A stretch of 53,782 bases of DNA. It comes from Rhodocyclaceae bacterium. GTDB lineage: Bacteria; Pseudomonadota; Gammaproteobacteria; Burkholderiales; Rhodocyclaceae. A program made the position numbers and the translations under genes. Positions 40,782 to 49,349 of this stretch are shown here, piece by piece. Each line of letters starts with the position of its first letter. The first letter of the stretch is position 1. Location of the stretch: assembly GCA_028714035.1 (NCBI GenBank), contig JAQTNA010000031.1:1-53782 (forward strand). Reading direction: 5' to 3'. The notes beneath the pieces are model-generated. The model had not been told where the DNA came from. It searched no databases and saw only the letters and a list, made by a program, of their open reading frames with translations.

Positions 40782-41113
40782 CGTGCGCAATACCGGGCCA
40801 GCCCGATCTTGGCCAGGTGCGCCAGGGTTTGCCGCGCCAGGGCCTCCAGTTCCCCGTCTCCGGCACAATCGAGCGCCCGCAACGCGCCGTCCACCATGGC
40901 CATTTCCGGGCCGCCCCCGGCTATAAGACCCTGGAAGAGCAAGGCCGCCAGGGGACTGAGCAGGTGGGTCTCTCCCGACGGCTCGTGAAAGACCAGGCAT
41001 TCCTGCCCCCAGCGCCGCACATGCAGGCCTTCCGGGGCGACCGGCAACCAGACCCCCGCGCTTCCCGGCATCGGGCCGGATGAGGCGCCCCGCTGCGCCA
41101 TCCCCTGGGACAT
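40778..41113 (-). CDS. PqqD-family peptide-binding protein (HPr-rel-A-type)
   Basis: The core VWLPVAPEGLHVRRWGQECLVFHEPSGETHLLSPLAALLFQGL... with the C-terminal helix ELEALARQTLAHLAKIGLA has the PqqD/RRE pattern (winged helix with a beta hairpin, then hydrophobic helices). The start is uncertain: ATG 41113 (111 residues), GTG 41122, or ATG 41071 (97 residues, nearer the usual ~90). PqqD-like proteins bind leader peptides and hand them to modifying enzymes. It is translationally coupled to the kinase gene and 64 bases downstream of the Ser-rich protein gene, which makes the latter its natural candidate client. Confidence 0.8.
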   Translation of the reverse strand: MSQGMAQRGASSGPMPGSAGVWLPVAPEGLHVRRWGQECLVFHEPSGETHLLSPLAALLFQGLIAGGGPEMAMVDGALRALDCAGDGELEALARQTLAHLAKIGLARYCAR

Positions 41114-41177
41114 TGTTGCCACGGCAGGCCCGGCTCAACGAGCGAGAGTCATCTGAGAAACCATCAACCAGGCATGG

Positions 41178-41612
41178 TTATTTCGATGACGCCGACTTTG
41201 ACGCCGCGTCCGAGGAGGAGGAAGCCGAAGAACTGTCCGAGGACGAGGAAGCCGGGGAACTGCCCGACGGCGTAGAGGCCGACGACGAACTGCTCGCAGC
41301 CGACGAGGGCGTAGTCGGATCGGCGGCAAACGTGGGGCCGTTTCCGTTTCCGTTTCCGTTGCCGTTGCCCTGGCCGTTGCCGTTACCCTGGCCGTAATGG
41401 TTGCCGTTGTTGTCGTGCACCATGGAGGTACTGCCGGCGGACGCGGCCCCAGGCGTACCATTGCCGGCCGCCAGTGCCAGACTGGAGCGGGCCATCAGGG
41501 TGAGGACGGCGGGGGTGGCCAGCAAGCCAGCCTTGATGGCGGCCCGGCGCTTCCCGTCCGCCACCGCGCCGGAACCCGGGGCTTCCGGCAAGCCTTCATG
41601 TGTATCCGACAT
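41178..41612 (-). CDS. Exported Gly-Asn/Ser-rich low-complexity protein, candidate substrate of the PqqD-HprK-NTase operon
   Basis: Starting at MSDTHEGLPEAP, the protein has 144 residues (four more from an ATG at 41624). Residues 21-49 (DGKRRAAIKAGLLATPAVLTL...SSLALAAG) form a Tat-like or Sec signal. Next comes a short linker with HDNNGNHYG, then a GN/GQ repeat (about 70-92), then a tail in which 26 of the last 42 residues (103-144) are serine, with scattered Asp, Ala and Pro. No family was recognised. It opens the operon with the PqqD-like, HprK-related and nucleotidyltransferase genes. Dense serines suit a phosphorylation or glycosylation target. No strong Shine-Dalgarno is visible. Codon pattern and signal peptide argue that it is a real gene. 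Confidence 0.7.
   Translation of the reverse strand: MSDTHEGLPEAPGSGAVADGKRRAAIKAGLLATPAVLTLMARSSLALAAGNGTPGAASAGSTSMVHDNNGNHYGQGNGNGQGNGNGNGNGNGPTFAADPTTPSSAASSSSSASTPSGSSPASSSSDSSSASSSSDAASKSASSK
41338..41396. repeat. Hexanucleotide tandem repeat inside the Ser-rich protein gene
   Basis: On the plus strand CCGTTT, CCGTTG and CCCTGG units follow one another about ten times, encoding the (Gly-Asn/Gln) run on the minus strand. Copy-number change by slippage would lengthen or shorten the protein without shifting frame. Confidence 0.8.
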
Positions 41613-41624
41613 GGCAGGTCTCAT

Positions 41625-41939
41625 GAGTCAGGACAAGGGTCAACGAACTGCCATCTTACGGGAGCAGCGCACAAGATGCAAAGCCATCTCCCTTCAGGAT
41701 CAAAGACTTATTATGCACAATGCAAACCCGGGCCGGTCCTGCCCCCGGATATCCTCCGGCGGAAGGCGCTTCGGACCGGACCGGGGCCGATGCCATTTTC
41801 GGCGCGGGCAGACCGGGCTCCGTGGCATCGCAACACCGGCATGCTGAAACCGTTACGGACACGCCGCCTAAGTCGTATACTCCCGCTCTGAGGGAAAACT
41901 GGTGCCTAGGTGCATAGGGCATATTCCAGAGGCAAACTC
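41625..41939. other. Divergent gene-free region (315 bp)
   Basis: It separates the minus-strand Ser-rich protein operon from the plus-strand Mrr-like gene. A TTACGG-17-TATACT pair (41853-41881) could drive the Mrr-like gene. On the minus strand GTGCATAAT at about 41708-41716 is a possible -10, but no -35 is seen. An AT-richer patch with repeated TGCACAATGCA-like text lies at 41710-41727. Confidence 0.5.
41853..41881 (+). promoter_or_regulatory. Candidate promoter of the Mrr-like gene
   Basis: TTACGG (41853-41858), 17-base spacer, TATACT (41876-41881), 59 bases before the ATG. Confidence 0.4.
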
Positions 41940-42734
41940 ATGACGCGAGAACGAATCCTGGCCCGCCTGGGGGGCGTACCCATGATGGTGACCGGAGCAG
42001 CCGCCTTGCTGCTGCTTGCCCACGGGCTGCTGCCGGCGATTTCAGGCTCCGGGACGGGGCCTCTGACCTGGGGGCTGGACAGCCTGGCCCTGGTACTGCT
42101 GCTGGCCGCGGGCTGGCGACACTCCCGTTCCCGGATCATTCCGGAGGACGCACCCACCACCAGCACACCCCTGCCCCGTCCCACGGAATGGTCCCGCGAC
42201 GTATTGCGCCACATGGACTGGAAACGCTTCGAAGAGGTCTGCGCCGCCTACTACGAGGAAACGGGCGTGCCCTGCAAGGCCATGTATCTCGGGCAGGTGG
42301 GCGGAATTGACGTGCGCCTCTTCCAGGACGGCCCGGAGAAGCCCTCCGGCATCGCCCGCTGCAAGGCGTCCAGCGTCCACCGCCTGGACGGCAGGCCCGT
42401 GGTGGACCTGGTGGGAGCCATGGCGCGCCAGCGCATCACCAAGGGTTTCTACATGACCCGGGAGGGCTTCCACGAGGACGCCGTGGAGGTCGCGGCCAAG
42501 CATGGCATCACCCTGGTGGACAGCCACATCCTCCTGTCCCTGATCCAGCGCCTGCCGCCCAAGGCCCAGAAACATCTGCTGGAATTCGCCACCGGCGGCG
42601 ACTGGAGCACCCCCACCTGTCCCGCCTGCGGCGTGAAGATGGACAGACGCAGCAGAAACGGTGCCGAATACTGGCGGTGCCCCAACGCCGTGCGCTGCGG
42701 CAAGCGGCTGAAGATACACAAGCTTGAATCCTGA
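41940..42734 (+). CDS. Membrane-anchored Mrr-type restriction-endonuclease-like protein with zinc ribbon
   Basis: The ATG at 41940 has GAGG upstream and gives 264 residues. Two hydrophobic segments (about 13-34 and 45-60) anchor the N-terminus. Residues ~90-210 match the Mrr-cat fold (MDWKRFEEVCAAYYEETG, GGIDVRLF with D124, then the core strand IARCKAS). In active members the strand reads (Q/E)-x-K, as in VQCK; here the Gln is replaced by Arg140 (R-C-K142), so nuclease activity is doubtful. A C-terminal topoisomerase-type zinc ribbon follows (CPACGVKM...CPNAVRCGKRL). No methyltransferase gene is near. It may be a nucleic-acid-binding membrane protein rather than a restriction enzyme. Confidence 0.8.
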   Translation: MTRERILARLGGVPMMVTGAAALLLLAHGLLPAISGSGTGPLTWGLDSLALVLLLAAGWRHSRSRIIPEDAPTTSTPLPRPTEWSRDVLRHMDWKRFEEVCAAYYEETGVPCKAMYLGQVGGIDVRLFQDGPEKPSGIARCKASSVHRLDGRPVVDLVGAMARQRITKGFYMTREGFHEDAVEVAAKHGITLVDSHILLSLIQRLPPKAQKHLLEFATGGDWSTPTCPACGVKMDRRSRNGAEYWRCPNAVRCGKRLKIHKLES

Positions 42735-42888
42735 AAATCGGTTTGAAACGCCGATGTACCGAGAAAGACCGGCTCCTCCCGCCCCAGATTTGCCCCAGCA
42801 TCACACAGCGGTCAGCCATCAACGGCCATTGAACCAGGTAGGCCCCTACTACCGCTACCGGGCAATTGCCTCTTGCTGACTCTTTGCA

Positions 42889-45042
42889 TTAGTCCGGGTC
42901 TGGCAAGGGGCGGTCCATCCACTTCGCCAGGACCGAGGTCAGCTCGTTCATGTTGAGAGGCTTGGTGAGGAAGTCGTCCATGCCCACTGCGACGCAGTCC
43001 AGGCGGTCTTCCTCGAAGGCTCCGGCCGTGAGAGCGATGATGGTCAGGCGCGGCTGAAGCGTTTCCTGTTCCCAGCGCCGGATCTGTTCTGTAGTCCTCA
43101 GACCATCCAGCACCGGCATCTGCACATCCATGAGCACCAGGGCCGGTCGCATGCCCCGGGTGATGGCATCCACCGCCAGCTGACCGTTCTCCACGCTTTC
43201 CACCGGGAGACTCAGTTTGCCGAGCAAGGCCTCGATCACCCTGCGATTGACGGCATTGTCCTCGACCACCAGTATGGGCCGGGCCGGCCCCTGTTCCCCG
43301 GGGACCGGGAGTTCTTCCACCGGAAGCCGCGGCAGGTGCCGGCTCTCCTCGGTTTCCTGGATGATCTGGGTCCGGATGCGGAACCAGAAGCGGGAGCCCC
43401 GGCCTTCCTCGCTTTCCACACCCACACTGCCACCCATGAGGCTGGCCATGTCGCGCACGATGGAAAGACCCAGTCCCGTGCCCCCGAAATCCCGGGCCGT
43501 GGAGCGATCCGCCTGGGAAAACGCCTGAAAGAGCAGGGATTGCTTCTCCGGCGGAATGCCCATGCCGCTGTCAGTGACCGAGAATTCCAGGACTGCCTCG
43601 CTCTCGTTGCGCTCGGTCTCTGCGGCCTCGACGCGCACGAAGCCCGTTCCGGTGAACTTGATGGCATTGCTGATCAGATTCGACAGCATCTGCCGCAGGC
43701 GCAAGGGATCGGCCCTGTAGCGCTGCCCCTCCGGGCCAATCCAGGCGGAGTCGAGCTTCAATCCTTTGGCGTGGGCCAGTTCGACGAACAGCGATGCGGA
43801 CTCGCTGACGATCTGCGGAGGGGAGAAGGCATCGTGGGCCAGCTCCAACTTGCCCGCTTCAACCTTGGACAGGTCGAGAATGTCGTTGAGCAGGGCGAGC
43901 AACGTCTGGCCGGAGTTGAGGATGGTCCGGCTGTATTCACAGCGCTCCTCGTCTGTGAGCCGAGGCAACAGCAGCAGTTGCGCCATGCCCAGGATGCCGT
44001 TCATGGGCGTGCGAATCTCGTGGGACATGGCTGCCAGGAACTGGCTCTTGGCCAGGTTGGCCGCCTGTGCCGCCTGTTCCCGCCGCTCGGACCGGGCCAG
44101 CAGGCGCAACTGGATGCTTCCCATCAGCACCGAGAGCAGCAGGAAGCTGAAAGCCAGGGTGCCCGTCTTCCAGGCCTCTATCCTCCAGCCCGCCAGGTAG
44201 TCCTGGCTCGCCATGCCGACTATGATCATCATCGGTGCGCCCACTAGGCGACGATAGCTGAGAACGCGCTCGAAACCATCCGGGGAGTTCGTCAGGTAAT
44301 AGGTGGCGGAAGTTGCCCCCGTTCCGACCAATTTTCGGAACTCCGGGGAGACACCCTTGTCACCGATTTTTCCGGCTTGCTGATCAGGAATGGCGGGGAT
44401 GCGGGTGATAAGTCCAAAATCGGCGTCCCGCAGGATTACGGTACCGTACCTGCCCAGATTGAACCGGGACAGCAACTGTGTGAAATGGTCCTCGGAAATG
44501 GTGGCGAAAACGACTCCGCCAAAGCTGCCGTCGGGACGGTTGTAGCGCCGGACGAACGGGATCAGGTATTTCTTCAACACCCTGCCCACCATGGGCTTGG
44601 ATATGTGCAGACCACCGTCGGCGTGACCCCGATGGTGGGTGAAATAGTCCCGGTCCGCCACGCTGATCCTGTCCTTCCGACTCACCCGGCTACCGAGGAT
44701 GATCAGGCCTTCCGCGTCCACCACCCGGAGATTCTCTACATCCGGCAGCCGCTGCTCGAACCTTTCCAGCAGGGCAGTCATGAACCGCTCGTCCAGACCC
44801 TTGCCGGCCAGTTGACGTTCCATTTCGTCAGCCACCATGCGCAGGCTCAGGTCGATCTTTTCGATGCTGTTGGCGACACTCTGATCCACCGCGCCGGCAA
44901 TATTCTGGGTCAACATCTCGGCGCGCAGTTCGTGTTGTTTCCGGCCCTGATATAAGGAATACCCGGACAAGGCGAACACAAGGGCATTGGCGCCGATCAG
45001 GCCGATGATGAGCAGGCCGCGCAGGTGGTGGGAGGATGTCAT
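42889..45042 (-). CDS. Hybrid sensor histidine kinase/response regulator
   Basis: A 717-residue membrane kinase. A transmembrane helix (about 8-28) precedes a periplasmic dCache-type domain (about 35-280; VDAEGLIILGSRVSRKDRISVADRDYF). A second helix lies near 290-312. HisKA has [12 protein letters not shown]. The ATPase domain has SNLISNAIKFTG, DSGMGIPPE and GTGLGLSIV. A C-terminal receiver (about 590-710) has the phospho-acceptor in ALVLMDVQMPVLDG. There is no Hpt domain and no separate regulator beside it, so its output is unknown. It is preceded and followed by gene-poor DNA. Confidence 0.92.
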   Translation of the reverse strand: MTSSHHLRGLLIIGLIGANALVFALSGYSLYQGRKQHELRAEMLTQNIAGAVDQSVANSIEKIDLSLRMVADEMERQLAGKGLDERFMTALLERFEQRLPDVENLRVVDAEGLIILGSRVSRKDRISVADRDYFTHHRGHADGGLHISKPMVGRVLKKYLIPFVRRYNRPDGSFGGVVFATISEDHFTQLLSRFNLGRYGTVILRDADFGLITRIPAIPDQQAGKIGDKGVSPEFRKLVGTGATSATYYLTNSPDGFERVLSYRRLVGAPMMIIVGMASQDYLAGWRIEAWKTGTLAFSFLLLSVLMGSIQLRLLARSERREQAAQAANLAKSQFLAAMSHEIRTPMNGILGMAQLLLLPRLTDEERCEYSRTILNSGQTLLALLNDILDLSKVEAGKLELAHDAFSPPQIVSESASLFVELAHAKGLKLDSAWIGPEGQRYRADPLRLRQMLSNLISNAIKFTGTGFVRVEAAETERNESEAVLEFSVTDSGMGIPPEKQSLLFQAFSQADRSTARDFGGTGLGLSIVRDMASLMGGSVGVESEEGRGSRFWFRIRTQIIQETEESRHLPRLPVEELPVPGEQGPARPILVVEDNAVNRRVIEALLGKLSLPVESVENGQLAVDAITRGMRPALVLMDVQMPVLDGLRTTEQIRRWEQETLQPRLTIIALTAGAFEEDRLDCVAVGMDDFLTKPLNMNELTSVLAKWMDRPLPDPD

Positions 45043-45487
45043 GGCGCTAAGATGAAAACGTGGCCTTGAGGTCTAGCAGATTGGAAACAACAAAGGAATG
45101 GGCGTTGTGCGGCGGGCGATTAGTACCGGTGAGCAAGATGTCCGCCAGGTGACTAATGGCCAATCTACGCTTTTGGTGATAAGCCTTCCGTGACGAGAGG
45201 CACGTTTCAGCTAAGTCTCACAAAACATCCGGCGGGGCCCGGTCATCGGCCTCTACGGTTATAAAGGTTTCCAGGGTGGACGGCGGGTCTACAACGGTCA
45301 GCGGCGATTAGCCGGAAACCCAGGCTGAACGGCGGCTCACAAATTTAGCGAACTGCCGCGTCCGCCCCACAAAGAAGGATCGAGGACGATATCCCATACT
45401 GCCAGCAGGGTGTAGCAAACCGGTCAATCCGGGGCGCAGCCTATTGGGCAGGGCAAGTATCCCCCGGCAGAGCCGGGGGATACTTAC
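45043..45487. other. Gene-free stretch with lower GC (445 bp)
   Basis: It lies between the hybrid kinase start and the chemoreceptor stop. It contains the strong hairpin at 45455-45485 and no ORF of note. Repeated imperfect motifs such as CGGCGGGCGATTAG and CAGCGGCGATTAG (about 45110 and 45302) suggest decayed repeats. Nothing in it was identified. Confidence 0.5.
45455..45485 (-). terminator. Terminator hairpin after the chemoreceptor gene
   Basis: AAGTATCCCCCGGC and GCCGGGGGATACTT form a perfect 14-bp stem with a 3-base loop, starting two bases beyond the chemoreceptor stop codon. There is no T-run, so it may also act as an mRNA-end stabiliser. Confidence 0.65.
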
Positions 45488-46594
45488 TTAAACATGACAG
45501 GTATCTCCTTCACCTTGCAGAGCAAGGTTTTCGAGTTCCTGCAGAACCAGGGAACTCGCCTGTTCCATGGCTTCGACGCTGCTTGCGGCTGCCAGGTGCT
45601 GCCCTGACCGATACTGACTTACCGCGTCCCGTCCGGCGGCATGCACCAGTTTGTGCGGCGACTCAATCTTGGCGTACGCATTCAGCTTGGAGAAGCATTC
45701 GCGCCCATCGCCTTCGTAATACCACTTGCCCAGTCGACAAGCGATATGGCTGGCAAAATCGTCGGCAGTCTTGTGCGAAAGCGCCATCATGACCTTATAG
45801 ACCTCGAGCTTGTAGATCAGGTGATCAATCTTTGCGACCTCGACGAAGGTGCGTAAGGCAGTGCCACGGATTGCCGCGCGTGCCTTGCCAGATGTATCTA
45901 TCAGCGACTGCATGGTACAGGTGGCTGTTTCCGCGTCGTGATCAAACGCGGCAGACTGCTCCGGCGTGATTTCCATGGCGGACTTGGCGTGTCGGGTCGC
46001 GGCCTGGATGCTCATGACGAGCGCCGAGATGTCGACGGTGGCACCGGTGGTGCGTTCGGCGAGCTTACGGACCTCGTCGGCCACGACTGCAAAACCGCGG
46101 CCCTGCTCGCCGGCGCGTGCGGCCTCGATGGCTGCATTCAGTGCAAGCAGATTTGTTTGATCTGCAATTTCCTTGATCAATCCTACAATGCCGCCGATCC
46201 TGGCGGCTTCGTCGCTGAGCAGAGCGACGATCTCGCCAACCTGCTGCGTATTTCCTGTCATGGCGCGAACGTTCTCGCAAACGGTATTAACCGCAGTCAG
46301 GTTGTTGGATGCCTGCACGGAGGCACTATCGGCAGCCGAAGCCTCGGTCTTCATGGAATTAGCCAGGTGTGCCAACGACTGCTGCGAGCCGCTGGCCGTC
46401 TCAGCGAAAACCAACAAGTTGCGGAAAAGCGAGTTGTGAAAGCTGACCAGTGCCGCCTGCTGTGTCGCCTCGTCCTTCAAGGCCGTGCGCTCCTGGTTCC
46501 AGTTGGCTCGCTCGCTGGCGATCACCGCTTCCTGCTCCTGAATGCGATGTCGCAGTTCAGAAATTTCCTGGTGGAGTTTCTTGTTTCCGAACAT
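45488..46594 (-). CDS. Soluble methyl-accepting chemotaxis protein with CZB zinc domain
   Basis: A 368-residue cytoplasmic receptor with no transmembrane helix. An N-terminal coiled coil ([28 protein letters not shown]) leads to the MCP signalling hairpin, whose tip contains [43 protein letters not shown]. The C-terminal CZB domain has H in [12 protein letters not shown] in [13 protein letters not shown] and His in [10 protein letters not shown], the residues that bind zinc in CZB proteins. Such receptors sense zinc or hypochlorite and feed into chemotaxis or c-di-GMP control. AGGGGGGC precedes the ATG. GC content is visibly lower than in neighbouring genes, suggesting recent transfer. Confidence 0.92.
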   Translation of the reverse strand: MFGNKKLHQEISELRHRIQEQEAVIASERANWNQERTALKDEATQQAALVSFHNSLFRNLLVFAETASGSQQSLAHLANSMKTEASAADSASVQASNNLTAVNTVCENVRAMTGNTQQVGEIVALLSDEAARIGGIVGLIKEIADQTNLLALNAAIEAARAGEQGRGFAVVADEVRKLAERTTGATVDISALVMSIQAATRHAKSAMEITPEQSAAFDHDAETATCTMQSLIDTSGKARAAIRGTALRTFVEVAKIDHLIYKLEVYKVMMALSHKTADDFASHIACRLGKWYYEGDGRECFSKLNAYAKIESPHKLVHAAGRDAVSQYRSGQHLAAASSVEAMEQASSLVLQELENLALQGEGDTCHV

Positions 46595-47360
46595 GATTTA
46601 AGCCCCCCTGAGAAGCAAAATATAAGCATCACCTGCCTGACCGTCACCAGAGGAGCGACCTGGTGGAACGAAGAAACCACCTCGTCAATGGTGTTACCGT
46701 CACCAGTTCCGCCAAGGACTTCATTTCCCGGTACTTGGAGGGTCTTGTCGAGGGTAGTTCTAACACCAAGCAAGAGCGGGCACAGCAGGTGGGTATAACT
46801 TATCCGACATATTATCGCCTACTGCCAGGGAGAGCCGGTCGTAACAGCCTGCTGGCAGGCTGCTTGCCTTAACCCTTTCTGAATATGGTCTCCGGCTTCC
46901 CAGGCCATATCAAACAGCTCAATCCGGCCTGGATAAACCCGATGGAATGTTCTCGCCAACTGGAGTGCCGCCAGTCGGATTCCCAACAGGGACGCCAACA
47001 GATAGCTCATAACGCACTGCGCGAGGTTCGACTCCCCGGATGCCACTCTGACCATCGTTAACAAGCTTTCTGTCTAGCTAGAAGTTTGGTGGCAGCATAC
47101 GCGGCCTTGGGGCACTATTGAAACTGGGGAAATACCTAGGTTGGACACCGCCAATGTTGAGGACACCAGTCTGTCACCACGTCATCCCCGTCTCATAGCC
47201 AGTGACAGAAATTGGCCGCGAGATGCAGCATAGCGCGGCCGGGTCTGTGCCCACAATGAGGCGTCACCAGCCAATGGACCTTCGGTGCGCATCGAAGGCT
47301 TGTATTTCCCCGGCGTATCAAATGGCCATTTCCGGGATCACGGCGGGTCGGGGCAACCCC
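46595..47360. other. Gene-free lower-GC stretch (766 bp)
   Basis: No convincing gene is present between the chemoreceptor and the U32 peptidase gene. Short frames exist (minus 46819-47055, about 78 codons, containing LAALQLARTFHRVYPGRIELFDMAW; plus 46663-46872), but none has a ribosome-binding site or recognisable family. Two similar words, GTTGGACACC and GTTGAGGACACC (about 47138-47165), resemble mobile-element ends. The chemoreceptor promoter should lie at the left edge. The stretch looks like decayed inserted DNA. Confidence 0.5.
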
Positions 47361-49265
47361 CTACACCGGCCGGATCGGGATGCTGCGCAGGACGGACTTC
47401 TTCATCTTGCCCACCACCTGCATCTCGCAACGCTTGCAGTCGAAGATCAGGGTCAGCTTTTCCTTGCCGTTCACCAGGGTCATGGGGTCCGGGCGGATGC
47501 CCTTCACCTGCTTGGGGCACAGGTTGTAGCTGTAGCGTAGGCAATGCCGGGTGGTCATGAGGGCCACCTCGCCCTCTTCCCGGTTGGCTTCATAGGCCGC
47601 CTCGATCACCTGCACCCCGTGCCTTGCGTAAAAGGCGCGCGCCTTCGCATTCAGCACATTGCCCAGGTAGGAGAGGTCCGCCGCGGGATAGGACGGGGGC
47701 GGCGTCACCGGCTCGGCCCGGAGGGGACGGCGATAAGCCGCCTCGCGCGCCGCCTCCAGGGCAAGCACGCCGTCCCGGCGCAGACCGTTTACGAAGGCCG
47801 CGGGCAACAGCCGGGGGGCGAGATCCAGCGTCACGGAAACCGCCTCGAACATCGTGCCCCCCAGCTTCGAGAGACCTTCGCGGATGGACGACATCGCCCT
47901 CTCGGCGTTGGTGGCGACCACCTTGGCCTGAACCGCCGTCACCGTGGCGCGCACGCCGTCTTCGTCCTCCAGGGTGAGCGCAAAGCCCTCCTCCGTCTCG
48001 GCCAGGGACAGCTTCACGCTCAGCCGGCGCTGCGCCGAATCTTTCTCCAGCAGGCGCTCGAATTCCTGGTCCCGGTTGCGGAACAGCTCCGTGCCCGGGG
48101 CCAGGTCCGGGGCGCCATGGGCCAGTTGCTGCCCCGGCGCCAGGGCGGGATGAAGCCGCTGGGCGCCACCGATCGCCTCGGCCCGGTTGATGCGGATGCC
48201 CTGGAGTTCGCCGTGGGCATCGAACCAGGTGAGGCCGTCGCCGTTGTGGATGGGAGCCGTGGCCTCCACCTCGAACCAGGCTCGGTCCAGCCTCGACACC
48301 CGGCCCACGGATTCGCCCATGAAGGCGGGGGAATCGAAGGCGCCGATGTCCTCCTGGCGGCCGGAGACGAAATAATCGGTCGCGCCCCGGTTGAAGGTCT
48401 TCTCCGGCCGGGGCGTGAAGGTGAACACGGCGCGGCCCGAGGCAGCGGGCACATAGCGCGGCGCTTCCGCCATGATCCCGTCCAGAAGTTGCCGGTAATG
48501 GGCGGTGATGTTCTTGACGTAGGAGAGATCCTTCAACCGCCCCTCGATCTTGAAGGAGCGGATGCCGGCGTCCGCCAGCAGGCGCAGGTTGGCGCTCTGG
48601 TCGTTGTCCTTCATCGAAAGCAGATGCTTCTCCCAGGCCACGACCCGGCCCTCGCCGTCCTTGAGGGTATAAGGCAGGCGGCAGGCCTGGGAACACTCGC
48701 CCCGGTTGGCGCTGCGCCCGGTATGGGCATGGCTGATGTAACACTGGCCGCTGTAGCTCACGCACAGGGCGCCATGGACGAAGAATTCCAGGGCCGCCCT
48801 GGTGCCGTTGGCGATGTGGCGGATTTCCGGCAGGGTCAGTTCCCGCGCCAGCACGATCTGGGAGAAGCCCGCGTCCTCCAGGAACTTCACCTTCTCCAGG
48901 GTCCGGTTGTCGGTCTGGGTGCTGGCATGCAGCTGGATCGGCGGCAGATCCATCTCCAGCAAGCCCATGTCCTGCACGATGAGGGCATCGGCCCCCGCCT
49001 CGTACACCTGCCAGGCGATGGCCCGGGCCTGCTCCAGCTCGTCGTCCGTGAGGATGGTGTTGAGCGCCACCAGCACTTTCGCGTTGAATCGGTGGGCGTG
49101 GGTGGCAAGGCGCTCGATGTCCGCGATCTGGTTGCCCGCCCCATACCGCGCGCCGAAGGCCGGCCCGCCGATGTATACGGCGTCCGCCCCGTGATCCACC
49201 GCGGCCATGCCGAATTCGGCGTTCTTGGCGGGCGCCAGGAGTTCCAGGGGAATGCGATCGGGCAT
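47361..49265 (-). CDS. rlhA: U32-family protein, 23S rRNA C2501 hydroxylase type (RlhA/YdcP)
   Basis: The start MPDRIPLELLAPAKNAEFG gives 634 residues, close to E. coli RlhA (YdcP, 653). The N-terminal TIM-barrel-like domain has HGADAVYIGGPAFGARYGAGN and the U32 signature region EFFVHGALCVSYSGQCYIS, with the cysteines of the iron-sulfur site in RGECSQACRLPY. The long C-terminal half, including the Cys motif IFDCKRCEMQVVG, is the extension typical of YdcP. RlhA is needed for hydroxylation of C2501 in 23S rRNA, using prephenate-derived chemistry. The protein was formerly annotated as a collagenase-like peptidase. It is a lone gene, divergent from slyX. Confidence 0.88.
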   Translation of the reverse strand: MPDRIPLELLAPAKNAEFGMAAVDHGADAVYIGGPAFGARYGAGNQIADIERLATHAHRFNAKVLVALNTILTDDELEQARAIAWQVYEAGADALIVQDMGLLEMDLPPIQLHASTQTDNRTLEKVKFLEDAGFSQIVLARELTLPEIRHIANGTRAALEFFVHGALCVSYSGQCYISHAHTGRSANRGECSQACRLPYTLKDGEGRVVAWEKHLLSMKDNDQSANLRLLADAGIRSFKIEGRLKDLSYVKNITAHYRQLLDGIMAEAPRYVPAASGRAVFTFTPRPEKTFNRGATDYFVSGRQEDIGAFDSPAFMGESVGRVSRLDRAWFEVEATAPIHNGDGLTWFDAHGELQGIRINRAEAIGGAQRLHPALAPGQQLAHGAPDLAPGTELFRNRDQEFERLLEKDSAQRRLSVKLSLAETEEGFALTLEDEDGVRATVTAVQAKVVATNAERAMSSIREGLSKLGGTMFEAVSVTLDLAPRLLPAAFVNGLRRDGVLALEAAREAAYRRPLRAEPVTPPPSYPAADLSYLGNVLNAKARAFYARHGVQVIEAAYEANREEGEVALMTTRHCLRYSYNLCPKQVKGIRPDPMTLVNGKEKLTLIFDCKRCEMQVVGKMKKSVLRSIPIRPV

Positions 49266-49349
49266 GGGCGGACGGAAGAGTGGCGGAGCGGGGATTGTAA
49301 GGGAGAAAGGAAAGATGCGGCACCGGCGAGACACCCGGCTTACAATCCG

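Noticed and set aside
38797-41612. Lasso-peptide or PQQ biosynthesis cluster
   Set aside because: There is no asparagine-synthetase-like cyclase, no leader protease, no radical SAM enzyme and no pqqA/B/C/E; only the PqqD-like fold is shared.
41940-42734. Type IV restriction system
   Set aside because: No partner genes, altered catalytic motif and membrane anchoring make a defence role unsupported.
46663-46872. 69-codon plus-strand frame upstream of the chemoreceptor
   Set aside because: No Shine-Dalgarno, no homology recognised; overlaps the chemoreceptor's promoter region.
46819-47064. Frame of about 80 codons containing LAALQLARTFHRVYPGRIELFDMAW
   Set aside because: It looks somewhat protein-like but has no ribosome-binding site, no recognised family and lies in decayed DNA; left in the gene-free stretch.
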